Positions 10,813 to 40,862 of a stretch of DNA of 64,000 bases are shown piece by piece. The DNA comes from Neoarius graeffei (lineage: Eukaryota > Chordata > Actinopteri > Siluriformes > Ariidae): NCBI RefSeq assembly GCF_027579695.1, contig NC_083592.1:36276714-36340713 (forward strand), written 5' to 3'. The notes below the pieces were generated by a model. That model did no database searches. It saw only the letters and a program-made list of their open reading frames with translations, and was not told the origin of the DNA. Every line of letters begins with the position of its first letter. The first letter of the stretch is position 1. A program made the position numbers and the translations under genes.

Positions 10813-11848
10813 AGTATAGACCCCTTTCACTGACGTCACCCGAAACCGGAAGTAAACAGACCCTGCGCCATATTGGAAGACCAACAAACTTGTGATTAGG
10901 GGGAAATAACGGCAGCGGTATGTGAACCCACGAGAATAAAGTGGAGTGGCAAACGACTTAAACAAACAAATCTGAGCTGTTTTATTTATGATTTATTGGC
11001 CCAGCAGTAGACTTGAAAGAAACCTGTGTGAGACTTGGCAAAAAACTGTGGATATAATGGATAAGTCTGTGCATGATCTGCGGACACTTTGAGGTAAGCA
11101 AACGCAAGAAATTCAGATTTAAAACATGCTAAATTGGCCTCAAGTTGATAACTGTATGAGGAGCAAGCCTCCCAGACTTCTACAATTTAATAATAATAAT
11201 AATTCAGGATGGTTTGGGGCTTGCTCGCTGCTGCCAGGTTGGTTGTTGAGTAGCCTGACTGTTTTTTTTTCTTGCGTGTGGTTTCATTGTTGACGCGAGG
11301 TTGTTTTTTGAACATGCCAATGTGGACACGATTTCCCCTGATGAGTTATGACTTCAGACGCAATGCGTGTGTGGAGGTGTGGAGTCCGCGTGATATGTGC
11401 GCAAGATAGGCTTCTCATGTGTTTGGAGATCCGCGCTCCGAGACAAGCGCAAGCGCCCCAAGGGAAAAAAAGGGACCCCCCCCCGAAAATATCGGCATAG
11501 TTCGAACACTGAGTGTAGGCACTGGGTGTAAACAACAAATAGCTTACAATGTCTGGGTAGCAAACAGATGGCAGAATTGGTGTCCGGTCCTCCTTGTGTT
11601 TCCATTCTCCCTTGCCGCGAGTCTTATCATATGGGTCAAACCCATCAATCACAGCCAGTTTCTCCACATACTGTGCCCTTTCTGCAACTGGTAATGTACT
11701 CACATAACCAGAATTATCATCCATCGTGTCACTTTATTCTCACTCGTACTTTGTTTTATATTGTGAGCGCATGCACTTGGTCTTCCAATATGGCGCCTAA
11801 CAAAATCTCGCGGTGCGGTGACGTCATGTGAAAGGGCTCTATAGGCTA
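10813..11848. mobile_element. TIR element with YqaJ-type exon; possible ISL2EU/IS4EU relic
   Basis: The left end TATAGACCCCTTTCACTGAC and the complement of the right end (CTATAGAGCCCTTTCACATG) form imperfect inverted repeats. They continue into a second matching block (GCGCCATATTGGAAGACCAA, about 10866-10885 and complement at 11777-11796). A truncated copy of the right terminal block also occurs at 4151-4210. The minus strand starts a reading frame just inside the right end. Assignment to ISL2EU rests on that protein and on TA-rich ends, and is an inference. Confidence 0.6.
11500..11724 (-). pseudogene. N-terminal exon of a YqaJ/SWIM-type transposon protein
   Basis: The reading frame starts at ATG 11724 (MDDNSGYVSTLPVAERAQY) and carries a PSVCYPDIVSYLLFTPS segment. 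It resembles the 'YPD(I/V)xNYL..PS' opening of the large fish proteins that combine a SWIM-like motif and a YqaJ nuclease. The comparable exon at 23776-24105 has EVEYPDVYNYLINFPS. After about 11500 the frame runs into low-complexity G/C and the similarity stops, so only the first exon remains. Function in this copy is unlikely. Confidence 0.5.
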
Positions 11849-12185
11849 TGTGATTGACAATGTTTACTTTAGTGTGTGGTTTATTTGTTCTCACGATTAC
11901 AAAAAGTTATGGAAAAAAGTATAATATTAGTACGCATATGTTCACTGAAAATTTTTCAAACACCACCCAGCCCTAGTCAACACACTTCAGAGTGAACGTA
12001 AAACATGTGCAGTAAAACCTAGTATAATAAGATGACACTCGGCAATGCTGATTACTTTAGCGTACAGAGCTAAAGTGTCACGATACCACAGGGCCACAAA
12101 AATACAAGCAGAGCAATCTGATAAAAAGACTTGTATAAAATCATAAAGAAACCTGACAATTATAAAGACTAAAGTGGAAACTTAC

Positions 12186-31397
<19,212 letters not shown>

Positions 31398-31620
31398 CCT
31401 GTCTCTGTGTCCCTCACACTCCCTACATCAACTGCGCTGTCTTTCACTCTTCTTTTCTTTTCTTTTCTTTTCTTTGTTTGTTTTAAATCTCAGACCTTGT
31501 TGAATAATGACTTTGAAAGAAAGTAATACCCGGTTCGTTTAGCCAGACTCTGTTTAAAAGAGGTGTCCTGTCATGTCTGCAGTCTGGGGTGAAACTGTTC
31601 TCCTCCCATTGCGCTCACTG
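31398..31620 (-). promoter_or_regulatory. iqgap2: Presumed iqgap2 5' UTR and proximal promoter
   Basis: This lies directly upstream of the initiator codon on the minus strand. It has a (CTTTT)n tract at 31450-31475. No TATA box or CpG-island-like density is obvious, so the promoter assignment rests on position only. Confidence 0.35.
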
Positions 31621-31810
31621 ACTGTCACTAAACTAACAGTTTCCTTTACTGACACTCGACTCATATCGCCTTCTGATCAAGCGCAGTGTTACAAGCATTA
31701 AAGAGGAATTGGGCAACCTGCACCACCTGGTGGTCAGACAGGAAACAAACAACAAACTCAGGAAGTGGCGTTTGAACTGTGAAGAAATTAAAATGCACAG
31801 TTTATGATTG

Positions 31811-32184
31811 AGGGGTAGCACTGTCGCCTCACAGCAAGAAGGTCCTGGGTTCAAGCCCAGCAGCTGGCGAGGGCCTTTCTGTGTGAAGTTTGCATGTTCT
31901 CCCCGTGTCTGTGTGGGTTTCCTCCAGGTGCTCCAGTTTCTCCTACAGTCCAAAGACATGCATTGGAGGCTCTAAATTGACCGTAGGTGTGAATGTGAGT
32001 GTGAATGGTTGTTTGTCTGTGTGTCAACCCTGCGATGACCTGGTGACTTGTCCAGGGTGTACCCCACCTCTCGCCCATAGTCAGCTGGGATAGGCTCCAG
32101 CTTGCCTGCAACCCTGTAGAACAGGATAAGTGGCTACAGATAATGGATGGATGGATGGATGGATGGATGGATGGATGGATGGAT
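31811..32184 (+). repeat. Main SINE family, (GGAT)n tail; first of three in tandem
   Basis: The head is truncated at its start (GGGGTAGCACTGTCGCC). The body is otherwise complete and ends in a (GGAT)n array of about 40 bp. This tail type differs from the GAGAT tails elsewhere. Confidence 0.92.
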
Positions 32185-32198
32185 AAAAACATATTGGG

Positions 32199-32565
32199 CA
32201 GCACGGTGGTGTAGTGGTTAGTGCTGTCGCCTCACAGCAAGAAGGTTCTGGGTTTGAGCACAGCGGTCAGCGGGGGCCTTTCTGTGTGGAGTTTACATGT
32301 TCTCCCCGTGTCTGTGTTGGTTTCCTCTGGGTGCTCCGGTTTCCCCCACAGTCCAAAGACATGCAGGTTAGGTTAACTAGTGACTCTAAATTGAGCGTAG
32401 GTGTGAATGTGAGTGTGAATGGTTGTTTGTGTCTATGTGTCAGCCCTGTGATGACTTGGTGACTTGTCCAGGGTGTACCCCGCCTCTTGCCCATAATCAG
32501 CTGGGATAGGCTCCAGCTTGCCTGCGACCCTATAGAACAGGATAAGCGGCTACAGATAATGGATG
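32199..32565 (+). repeat. Main SINE family, second of three in tandem
   Basis: It is flanked by an exact 17-bp duplication GATAAAAACATATTGGG at 32182-32198 and 32566-32582. So it inserted at the junction between its two neighbours, which were already adjacent. It has a short GGAT tail. Confidence 0.95.
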
Positions 32566-32582
32566 GATAAAAACATATTGGG

Positions 32583-32942
32583 TGGCACGGTGGTGTAGTG
32601 GTTAGCACTGTCGCCTCACAGCAAGAAGGTTCTGGGTTCCAGCGGCCAGTGGGGGCCTTTCTGCATGGAATTTGCATGTTCTCCCCATGTCTGAGTGGGT
32701 TTCCTCCAGGTGCTCCGGTTTCCCCCACAGTTCAAAAGACATGCAGTTAGGTTAATATGGGACGGCCTTGAGCAAGGCATCTAACTCCCAACTGCTCCCC
32801 AGGTGCTGTTAGCATGGCTGCCCACTGCTCTGGATATGCGTGTGTGCTCATTGCTCACGTGCATGTGTGTGTTCACTGCTTCAGAGGGGTTAAATGCAGA
32901 GAGGAATTTCACAAGTGTGTGATGAATAAAGTTGTTCTTCTT
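32583..32942 (+). repeat. SINE with exchanged 3' half, third of three in tandem
   Basis: The head and central block are of the main family up to ACATGCAGTTAGGTTAA. The rest is the alternative tail: CCTTGAGCAAGGCATCTAAC, GCTGCCCACTGCTCTG, GGGTTAAATGCAGAG and GAATAAAGTTGTTCTTCTT. It matches the 3' half of 5709-6105. Confidence 0.88.
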
Positions 32943-33890
32943 CTATGTATTCTATTCCATTCTAGTGGCCTTATTGATGGCATGCAATATTATCATATCG
33001 CGTATCCTCCATGTATTACGCCACTCTCCCCAATGGAGAATGAGCGTACAATATTGTTACAATATTGCACGTTGTCAAGACAGCACAACATCACACATCA
33101 GAGCTCATGCAAAGATCCAATGACAAAACTTTTCTGCTGCGCATGCACAGAATCGTTTCTTTGTCAGCCGGGAAAGAGAGAAGACAAGGCTAATTCAGTG
33201 CTCGGTTTAAGAACTAAATAAATAAACTGAAAATTGAAACTGAAGATGCGTTGAACAAAACTACCAAAACTTCATTATATATTCGTCATGCATATTTACA
33301 AGAGAAAAACATACCAACAGACATCGAAAAACTGGAAGAGAGACATGTCAGAGATGTAAAACTTCCACATTAGCAAGTGATCGTGACAGTTTGTAAACAA
33401 ACATGGCTGCAAGGTTTTCTTAGTTAAAAGTGGAAGATTTTGAGAGAACGTTGGCTGCCAGGTCACTCCGTTGTGTGTGATTGTCGATGTTGATTTTAAA
33501 AGTAACTCAGTAAATTACACAGGGAAAATAATAATAATATTTGGCTTGACTGCACTAGCATTGGCCTGCGTTAACACCACACCGGCTAGAAGGTAACTGG
33601 AATGACATGCTAACAGCATCGAGTCACGGGTAAGCTTGTGTTGGCCTTTGCTAACGCTACTGCTGAATGCTACACCGGCTAGAAGGCAGCTGGACTGCCA
33701 CACTAAAAGCACCAAGTCAGAGGTAAGCTTGCGCTGACCTTCGACAATGCTGATATGAAGAGTGTGTATGTATAATAATAATAAACTCGTCTTCGACTTG
33801 TTCAGTATCATGCCAGCTGAATGGAATATATCTGATAGACCAAAAAAAGCCATCCAATATTATTTAATTATTCTATCCACATTCACTGGA
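32943..33890 (+). repeat. Unclassified composite repeat, copy B
   Basis: It carries the same blocks as 6846-8280 in order: TTCTAGTGG.CTTATTGATGG, CACTCTCCCCAATGGAGAAT, TGACAAAACTTTTCTGCTGC, and finally CTTCGACTTGTTCAGTATCA with GCTGAATGGAATATATCTGA. The left arm of the terminal hairpin of copy A is missing here. A local triplication-like segment (CACCGGCTAGAAGG.A.CTGGA) occurs at about 33580 and 33673. Confidence 0.6.
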
Positions 33891-34475
33891 TATGAGCAAT
33901 TGCATGCTCTGATTGGCTACTCTACTACTAGGCTATCAGCTCATATACTGTGAGTAGAGAAAAACAAAATGGTGGAGCGTGTTGCTGAACCAACTGAGGA
34001 CGAAATTAAAACTCTACTCGAAAACAAATCCCCAGAAACTACAAAAAAGCAACAAAGTATGGAATGAAAGTATTTGATAGTAAGAACATATCTTTTTTTA
34101 TTTTTCAAGAATTATTATTATTATCGCATTTTTCACAAATTGCTACTGTCCTTTCGCCAGTTTGTTTACATTCTTCATCTTTAAGCATTAAAATTTATTG
34201 AATTTTTTTAGACTGGTTTAAAAGCCCAAAGAAGTTTGAAAATTCCATAACTGAAATGTCCAAGAAAGAATTAAATAAATGTCTAGAGCTAAAGTCAATT
34301 CGTGCAGCCATCGATAGGCTTTTAAGAAGTCCGCCTCAGCGGAAATGATTTTGTCGGATGTTTTGTATGAAGTTTTTACTTATCAAATTTGCAAAAGATA
34401 AAAATAAAAATGCTCTGTTTCTCAAAATCCAGTGAATGTGGATAGAATAAAACAGTTATTCCACTCAATCTCATC
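33890..34475 (+). pseudogene. Crypton-type element relic with two coding exons
   Basis: Exon 1 from ATG 33969 reads MVERVAEPTEDEIKTLLENK and then SPETTKKQQ. A second exon after a TTTTTTTAG acceptor (34212-34348) reads DWFKSPKKFENSITEMSKKE, then LNKCLELKSIRAAIDRLLRS, then PPQRK and a stop. The MSK(K/E)ELN and SIRAA(I/L)DR(L/F)LRSPP motifs are those of the core-binding region of Crypton / KIAA1958-like tyrosine recombinases. The usual spacer between CLxL and KSIRAA is deleted, and the catalytic R...H-x-x-R...Y part is missing. A nonfunctional internal-deletion derivative. Confidence 0.65.
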
Positions 34476-35262
34476 GTACATGGCTTATAGAACAAATAAA
34501 TCACAATTTGCTTAAATAAAGGACCGTATGCTGGATGTCGTACAAATGACGAGTATTTACCTATCAGGAAGTCAAAGAGAAAGAGGAAATGCAAAGAAGG
34601 AAGCAGGACTTTGTTAAATCGTGGAGATAACTATGAATGAAGTGATGACTGTAAGCCACAGAGTGGTCTATGTAATGCAATTATGGTTCGGCAATGTTGA
34701 AATGTACAGTATATCGAACCCAATCTCAGTACTTATCCTTAGTTGTAAAGTAGTTAGTTAGTTCTGAGAGCTAACATGAACAATATACTGTAAATTAGAG
34801 AAGCTATTTTTGTTACATAAAAAACAATGTATTTATAATAGAAGAATATTTTTATTACTGGCATATCTGTATTGTTTTTGTACTGTATATTAACATTACA
34901 AAAAGTAGTCTCTTAAAGTAGTCACATTGATAACTGAGATCAATGTGTCCTAATTTTATTGACGTATTTATGACTGGGGCTAACATAAGGCATTAAACCT
35001 TAAAAGAAAATCAAAAGTTTGTCTCTTTAGTTTTCTACTGGAGTTTCAAACAATTCAGAGAATCTTAGCTAACAGTTTAACTTTCTGTAAATTCCATACC
35101 CAGGTCATAAGATCGAACGGTTATGAATGTATTGAATGGTTAAAGCAAGCTCAGAGAGCTTTGCTTTGTTTTTATAGTGTTTTTTGACACTGGCATATTT
35201 ATATTTGCATATAGGTACATATTCAATACTTTAAATACATATACAGTATGTTATTTACCAGC
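34476..35262. other. No recognisable gene or repeat
   Basis: A/T-rich sequence with no exon candidates or terminal repeats seen. It lies between sv2c and iqgap2, upstream of iqgap2 exon 1. Confidence 0.4.
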
Positions 35263-35264
35263 TG

Positions 35265-35390
35265 GGAGGTCCGTATCATGAAATACCGTGACCGAGGTCT
35301 TGAAAGTACTGACTAAGGCCCTCTGGGCCGAGGTCAGTGTTCAAGGCCGAGGTCACGGTATTTCACCATACAGACCGACCTTAAGCTGGT
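35265..35390. repeat. Hairpin repeat
   Basis: GTCCGTATCATGAAATACCGTGACC-type sequence at left is mirrored at right by GGTCACGGTATTTCACCATA. The arms are about 45 bp, with GGCC-rich sequence at the apex. Probably a small foldback MITE. A related fragment, GGTCCGTACCATAGGATACGGACC, sits at 36292-36316 and is itself palindromic. Confidence 0.7.
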
Positions 35391-35430
35391 AAATAATATA
35401 TTTATTTTTTTCTTTACCAAATTCTAAAAG

Positions 35431-35803
35431 AGGGCGGCACGGTGGTGTAGTGGTTAGCACCGTTGCCTCACAGCAAGAAGGTCCTGGGTTCGAGCCCCGT
35501 GGCCGGCGAGGGCCTTTCTGTGTGGAGTTTGCATGTTCTCCCCGTGTCCGCGTGGGTTTCCTCCGGGTGCTCCGGTTTCCCCCACAGTCCAAAGACATGC
35601 AGGTTAGGTTAACTGATGACTCTAAATTGACCGTAGGTGTGAGTGTGAATGGTTGTCTGTGTCTATGTGTCAGCCCTGTGATGACCTGGCGACTTGTCCA
35701 GGATGTACCCCGCCTTTCGCCCGTAGTCAGCTGGGATAGGCTCCAGCTTGCCTGCGACCCTGTAGAACAGGATAAAGCGGCTAGAGATAATGAGAGATGA
35801 GAG
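35431..35803 (+). repeat. Main SINE family, plus strand
   Basis: Exact 12-bp duplication AAATTCTAAAAG at 35419-35430 and 35804-35815. Confidence 0.95.
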
Positions 35804-36384
35804 AAATTCTAAAAGAAAACAAGAGCGCCCGAAAGGGAAAACTGAGCCGAGCCGCCATTTTGAATCCTCATTCACGGCTGTAATGCAAATTGCTTCCTCC
35901 TCAGTAAACAAGTGCACTTCCATGGCAGGAAAAAAAAACTACATTTTGCCGCCTATGTAGTCCCCTATTTATACAAAATTGAGTCATTCAGGATTCAGCC
36001 ATGTTTTTGCTCGGCGTTGGCAAGTTAGAGGTTTTTAGCTTTCTCCTGAAATGTTTTCTTTTATTTCTTCTTCCTCAGGGTAGTAAAACTCGCTTTCGCT
36101 GTGAACACTGTCGTTATCGCTATCCATGCTGTAAAATTAATGCTATTATGCTGAGAAATGCTGGTAAAAATTTATAAGATTTTTGATAAAAATCTTATAA
36201 ATAAATCTTATAAAAAAGATAAATGTTGACAAAAATTGCTACTATGTTTGTTGTTGTTGTGAACGAGCGAGAGCCAGAGGTCTGTAACCGGGGTCCGTAC
36301 CATAGGATACGGACCCACTCGCCAGCCAATCAGAGCACAGGATTTGATGAAAAACGCACCGCGAATAAAAAACTATGTTATATT

Positions 36385-36557
36385 CTTTTTTTTAAGATAT
36401 TTTTTGGGGCTTTTTTCACCTTTATTGGATAGGACAGTGCAGAGACAGGAAATGAGCGGGAGAGAGAGACGGAGAGGGATCGGGAAATGACCTCAGGCCG
36501 GAATCGAACCCGGATCCCCGGTATGGCGCCTTATCCACCTGAGCCACGACGGCCCCG
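36385..36557 (-). repeat. tRNA-derived SINE, third family
   Basis: On the minus strand: GGGGCCGTCGTGGCTCAGGT, GGATAAGGCGCCATACCGGG and GATCCGGGTTCGATTCCGGC form a tRNA-like head with intact A and B boxes. They are followed by a CTCTCTCCCGCTCATTTCCT body and a CCAATAAAGGTG tail. This single copy is well preserved. Confidence 0.85.
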
Positions 36558-36599
36558 CTATGTTATATTCTGATACTATATCCGAATTGTGAATATATA

Positions 36600-36840
36600 A
36601 TTTATTATATTGCATGTTTTTATATTTTAGGATAAATATGAAGGCAGTTATAGAAAATCGCATGCGCTGATTGGTCGAGAGATTCGGACTATTTCTCGAT
36701 CATCACCTCGAGCGACTTGGCAAAATGGCGGCCAATCGCTTTGTCGCAGTAAGTGAGGAAGAATTCTAAATCATGAAAGAAAATGCTGTTCCGAAAAGCA
36801 CTAATGATGCTATGAAGATTGGTCTAAAATGATTCAAAGG
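36600..36840 (+). pseudogene. Crypton-like first exon, third copy, two stops
   Basis: ATG 36725 reads MAANRFVAVSEEEF, TAA, IMKENAVPKSTNDAMKIGLK, TGA, FK and then the donor GTAAGG at 36840. The E(E/D)E(F/I)...KEN..PK(N/S)T..A.K.GLK pattern is that of Crypton/KIAA1958-like N-termini, from a different subfamily than the copies at 23487 and 33969. No downstream exon was found. Confidence 0.5.
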
Positions 36841-37041
36841 TAAGGTGGAATGGTGAATTGTTTCATTTATGTCAAAACAAAGTATTGTATGTGACTCGGC
36901 ATAGATAAGTGACACAAGCCTGCGTGCAAATTTATTACATTTGCATGCCGTGTTTGAAGTTTGAAATAAATAATTTTTTAATACGATTTTTTTTAAATAA
37001 TCACCTGCATATTTATACTAAAACAATTATTCACCTCAGGC

Positions 37042-38204
37042 TAGGGTGACCACCTGCTCATAAGCCCAAGGGGGGACAAGGGGTATGTTTTTGAGGGACA
37101 ATGTGGGACGCCGCCCCCAATGCGCCGCGCCGGCCGCTGGAAGACTCACAGATAGTGGTTTACCCATTTCTAGCACATACTACCTTACATGGTATATCAA
37201 TAATACCCTATTCTGCTGTTATTGGTGATGTATGGTCATGAACAGGCCACCAAATGTGTTTTTTTTTTTCATAAACATTCATAATATTTTGACCATTCAA
37301 TGACTTGACAGACACACTTCCACTTATGATTTACTGAAGCTACTCAATTTTATTTATTTTCCATTACAATTTATTCACTTTAAATCAATCATAATATAAT
37401 ATTGAGTCTGAGGCTTTGCAGTGCATCAGTACAGCAGGAATAGTGACAAGTCTCCATTTAGTTTTCAGTGGATTAACAGGAATTGTAGTGGCTCAGCAGC
37501 ACAACAGAAACAGTAGAAAAAGTCTCTTAACTCACAACCGCAGTCACTTTGTCAGCTAGAGAGTCGTTTTTAGGTCGGAGGAAAGCATCCATAGATTTAG
37601 ACGTTTCTTTCTGTTGCACACGTTTCTTGTGAGTCTCCGCGAGCCTGTGTCGTTTCACATCGTATTCCCCGCCATGGAACTAAGATCCATGCATGCATGT
37701 CCGATTGAGAAAGATGTTTTGCAAAGGTCAAAGAAAGCCCTCTCGGTATCCCCCTCAACCCCTTTCAGCCACAAATATTCATTTTCCCACTCTTTCCTGT
37801 ACATACACCTTCTCTTTTTAACTGGAGGTGGCGGTGCCTCACCTGCCATCTCCCCGGTAGGTACCTTTCTCCAATTTTTAATATGAAAGCAATGCATGCG
37901 TTGCACCTGCATCCCTCGTCACTGTCTGTGCACGTGAGTGCGGTGTCATGGCAACAACAAAAAGTTGACAACAACCAGTCAGTTGTGAGGGGTGTGTGTG
38001 GTTTTGTTCTACAGTCTATAGTGGCGACGGTGGTGTGCTGAAATGTCAAGTAATATTCGTTTGGCTGCCTGGGTGGCCCGGGGAGAGCGACATCCCCCTC
38101 AGCAAGCATCGATTATGCGGGACACGTTCTGAATTTGCGGGACGCATAAATTCGGCTTCAAATGCTGTACGCGCACGTGCTATGCGGGACAGGTGGTCAC
38201 CCTA
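37042..38204. mobile_element. hAT element (1163 bp)
   Basis: Terminal repeats TAGGGTGACCACCTG and its exact complement CAGGTGGTCACCCTA, with an exact 8-bp duplication CCTCAGGC (37034-37041 and 38205-38212). It contains a minus-strand zinc-finger exon but no catalytic region. Confidence 0.92.
37540..37912 (-). pseudogene. hAT transposase N-terminal zinc-finger exon
   Basis: The minus-strand frame from about 37870 carries KKRRCMYRKEWENEYLWLKG and then VEGDTERAFFDLCKTSFSIG, followed after a frame change by KRHRLAETHKKRVQQKETSK and SMDAFLRPKN. The WLKGV.GDTERAFC.LCK..FSIGH pattern with a later His pair is a TTF/BED-like finger of hAT transposases in vertebrates. The frame change near 37680 and the lack of a catalytic domain make it nonfunctional. 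Confidence 0.7.
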
Positions 38205-38433
38205 CCTCAGGCTCAGTGAATTCAGACTTTGTCTCTGTTATTATTCACCGATATTCACTTCATCTTTGGTGAATGATTGTTAAATAACATGCACTTTGTG
38301 CAATGCTTAACTCGTAACTATAAGTGTCCCTTACTTGTTAGCAACTTTAGTCTTGTAGCTTGAGTTCAAACTCCATTTGGTGAAAAAGAAGATTGTGTTT
38401 ATTTCATTTTTGGTCAAACTATCTATTCCCTTG

Positions 38434-38806
38434 GGTGGCACGGTGGTGTAGTGGTTAGCGCTGTCGCCTCACAGCAAGAAGGTTCTGGGTTCGAGCCCCG
38501 TGGCCGGCGAGGGCCTTTCTGTGCGGAGTTTGCATGTTCTCCCCATGTCCGCGTGGGTTTCCTCCGGGTGCTCCGGTTTCCCCCACAGTCCAAAGACATG
38601 CAGGTTAGGTTAACTGGTGACTCTAAATTGACCGTAGGTGTGAATGCGAGTGTGAATGGTTGTCTGTGTCTATGTGTCAGCCCTGTGATGACCTGGTGAC
38701 TTGTCCAGGGTGTACCCCGCCTTTCGCCCATAGTCAGCTGGGATAGGCTCCGGCTCGCCTGCGACCCTGTAGAACAGGATAAAGTGGCTAGAGATGATGA
38801 GATGAG
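38434..38806 (+). repeat. Main SINE family, plus strand
   Basis: Exact 13-bp duplication ATCTATTCCCTTG at 38421-38433 and 38807-38819. Confidence 0.95.
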
Positions 38807-38999
38807 ATCTATTCCCTTGATGAAATGCTGTACATGACACATAATGATGTCAACTCAATACATCATTGTTCACAAACCAGTTCACTCAAATTGTGCTACA
38901 ATCCAGGCGAAAATCAGAAAAAATGGGATTGTTTTGGTAAACCACTGAACACTTAGTGGGTTTTTCATGACAGAATTTAACCAAATAATTTAATCCTGG

Positions 39000-39374
39000 G
39001 GGCGGCATGGTGGTGTAGTGGTTAGCACTGTCACCTCACAGCAAGAAGGTCCTGGGTTCAAGCCCAGCAGCCGGCGAGGACCTTTCTGTGCGGAGTTTGC
39101 ATGTTCTCCCCGTGTCCGCGTGGGTTTCCTCCGGGTGCTCCGGTTTCCCCCACAGTCCAAAGACATGCAGGTTAGGTTGACTGGTGACTCTAAATTGACC
39201 GTAGGTGTGAATGTGAGTGTGAATGGTTGTCTGTGTCTATGTGTCAGCCCTGTGATGACCTGGCGACTTGTCCAGGGTGTACCCTGCCTTTCGCCCGTAG
39301 TCAGCTGGGATAGGCTCCAGCTTGCCTGCGACCCTGTACAGGATAAGCAGCTACAGATAATGGATGGATGGATT
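39000..39374 (+). repeat. Main SINE family, (GGAT)n tail
   Basis: Complete copy. The flanks AATTTAATCCTGG (left) and AATTTAATACTGG (right) are a target duplication with one mismatch. Confidence 0.93.
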
Positions 39375-40439
39375 GAATTTAATACTGGCACTTCCACTGT
39401 TATTTGTCATTTAATATTGTCTCTGTTAAATATTTGAAGTGGTAAATAGATGCTATTGAGTGTGAAAATTTGCATACCCTTTATATAATCAACTTTAAAA
39501 CATCAAAAAAATTTCGATCGTTAGGTTTCTTCATTACTGCAGTGTTCAATGTGGTCAAACTGTGCATGTGAATAAACAGTCATAATTTAAAAAAAAAATT
39601 AATTCTTCTCTTTTTGTTCTTTTATGTTTCAGGTGATTTTGCTTACCGGTTTACGTAGCTGTCTTGTTGCAGACTAAATCCACAGTAAATACTGAACTTA
39701 ATTTTTTTAAATTGTAGAATTATAGAATGTAACGCATGTTTTTAATCAAAAACCATGTGCAATCTGAACGTTTGCATTTAATTGTAGTGAGATTTATTAT
39801 CAGCATACAATCAGCAACAGCATTTCAACACATATCTTTATTACCTTCACAAAAGTAAGCTTTTTGTCCAGTATTTTCATGTTCACAAATTATACACACA
39901 AATTTCAAAAAATATGGAGCAGCGTAACATTCTTTTATGTACTCCAAATAATTAATTTCTGATCGTCCCTCAGCAAGGGGACATACCGTAAGAACTCAAA
40001 ACTGAGCACAAAGACAGACCGTTTCATACGCACATGCAAGGTTGTCTGTGATGTCGGATGGAGGATTTTTTTTCTTTGTTTTGCTGTCGTTTAATGAAAG
40101 ACGAAAATGTTGCATCTTTCTCCATTTGCGTCCACCGATATAGATACACACCCACTGTATCGTACAGTATATACAACATTTTACAGACAAATACACACGC
40201 ATTCGTAAGCAGTGCATACAAACATAAGCGGACACACACACAACAATCTACTATAACATTATTATGCATCCTAATAATGATAAACTCTGCTTCATTTGGC
40301 TAAAGTAAGTAATTGGCTACAGTTTTTTTTTTTTGTATTAGAAACTTCTACTTCAGGGACTGCATAGCTCTGCTGAGACTGAAACAGCAGTAAGTCACTT
40401 TGGTTTGTCAGAGGCCTAATCAAAAATAGTATAGGACAC

Positions 40440-40495
<56 letters not shown>

Positions 40496-40862
40496 TCAGC
40501 AGAATGGCTTAGAATCATTTGCAAAATACTGTTAAACAGATGAATGTCTTTGCCAAATTTAAAAACAGTAGTGTCAATAATTATACTGTAGTCATGACAG
40601 ACACCAGTCGTATATAGCAGCACACAGGAAATATCCTTGTGAGGAAAATAATGGCCTGTGGAGGCACATAATGAGGATACAATATCCAAATGAAATAAAC
40701 AGGCTGTAGATAGTTTGACTCTTGGTTCTGGATGAACACAAATAAAAGCTGCCACAAGTTAAATGAATCATCAAATCAGAGCAACACTAATTACCGTACA
40801 TCCAATCTGGCATATTTTTAAATTGACTTGATAATGACTTCCAATCAACAGTCCACTGATAT
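39375..40862. other. No recognisable gene; (TTA)n tract
   Basis: Unassigned intergenic A/T-rich sequence with a (TTA)n microsatellite of about 55 bp at 40440-40495. No terminal repeats or exon candidates. Confidence 0.5.

Noticed and set aside
38423..39437. Many ORFs of 80-160 codons with NRSTRRKPTRTRGEHAN or KLTVGVNVSVNGCLCLCVSP
   Set aside because: They are the two strands of the same SINE and recur at every copy. They are not genes.
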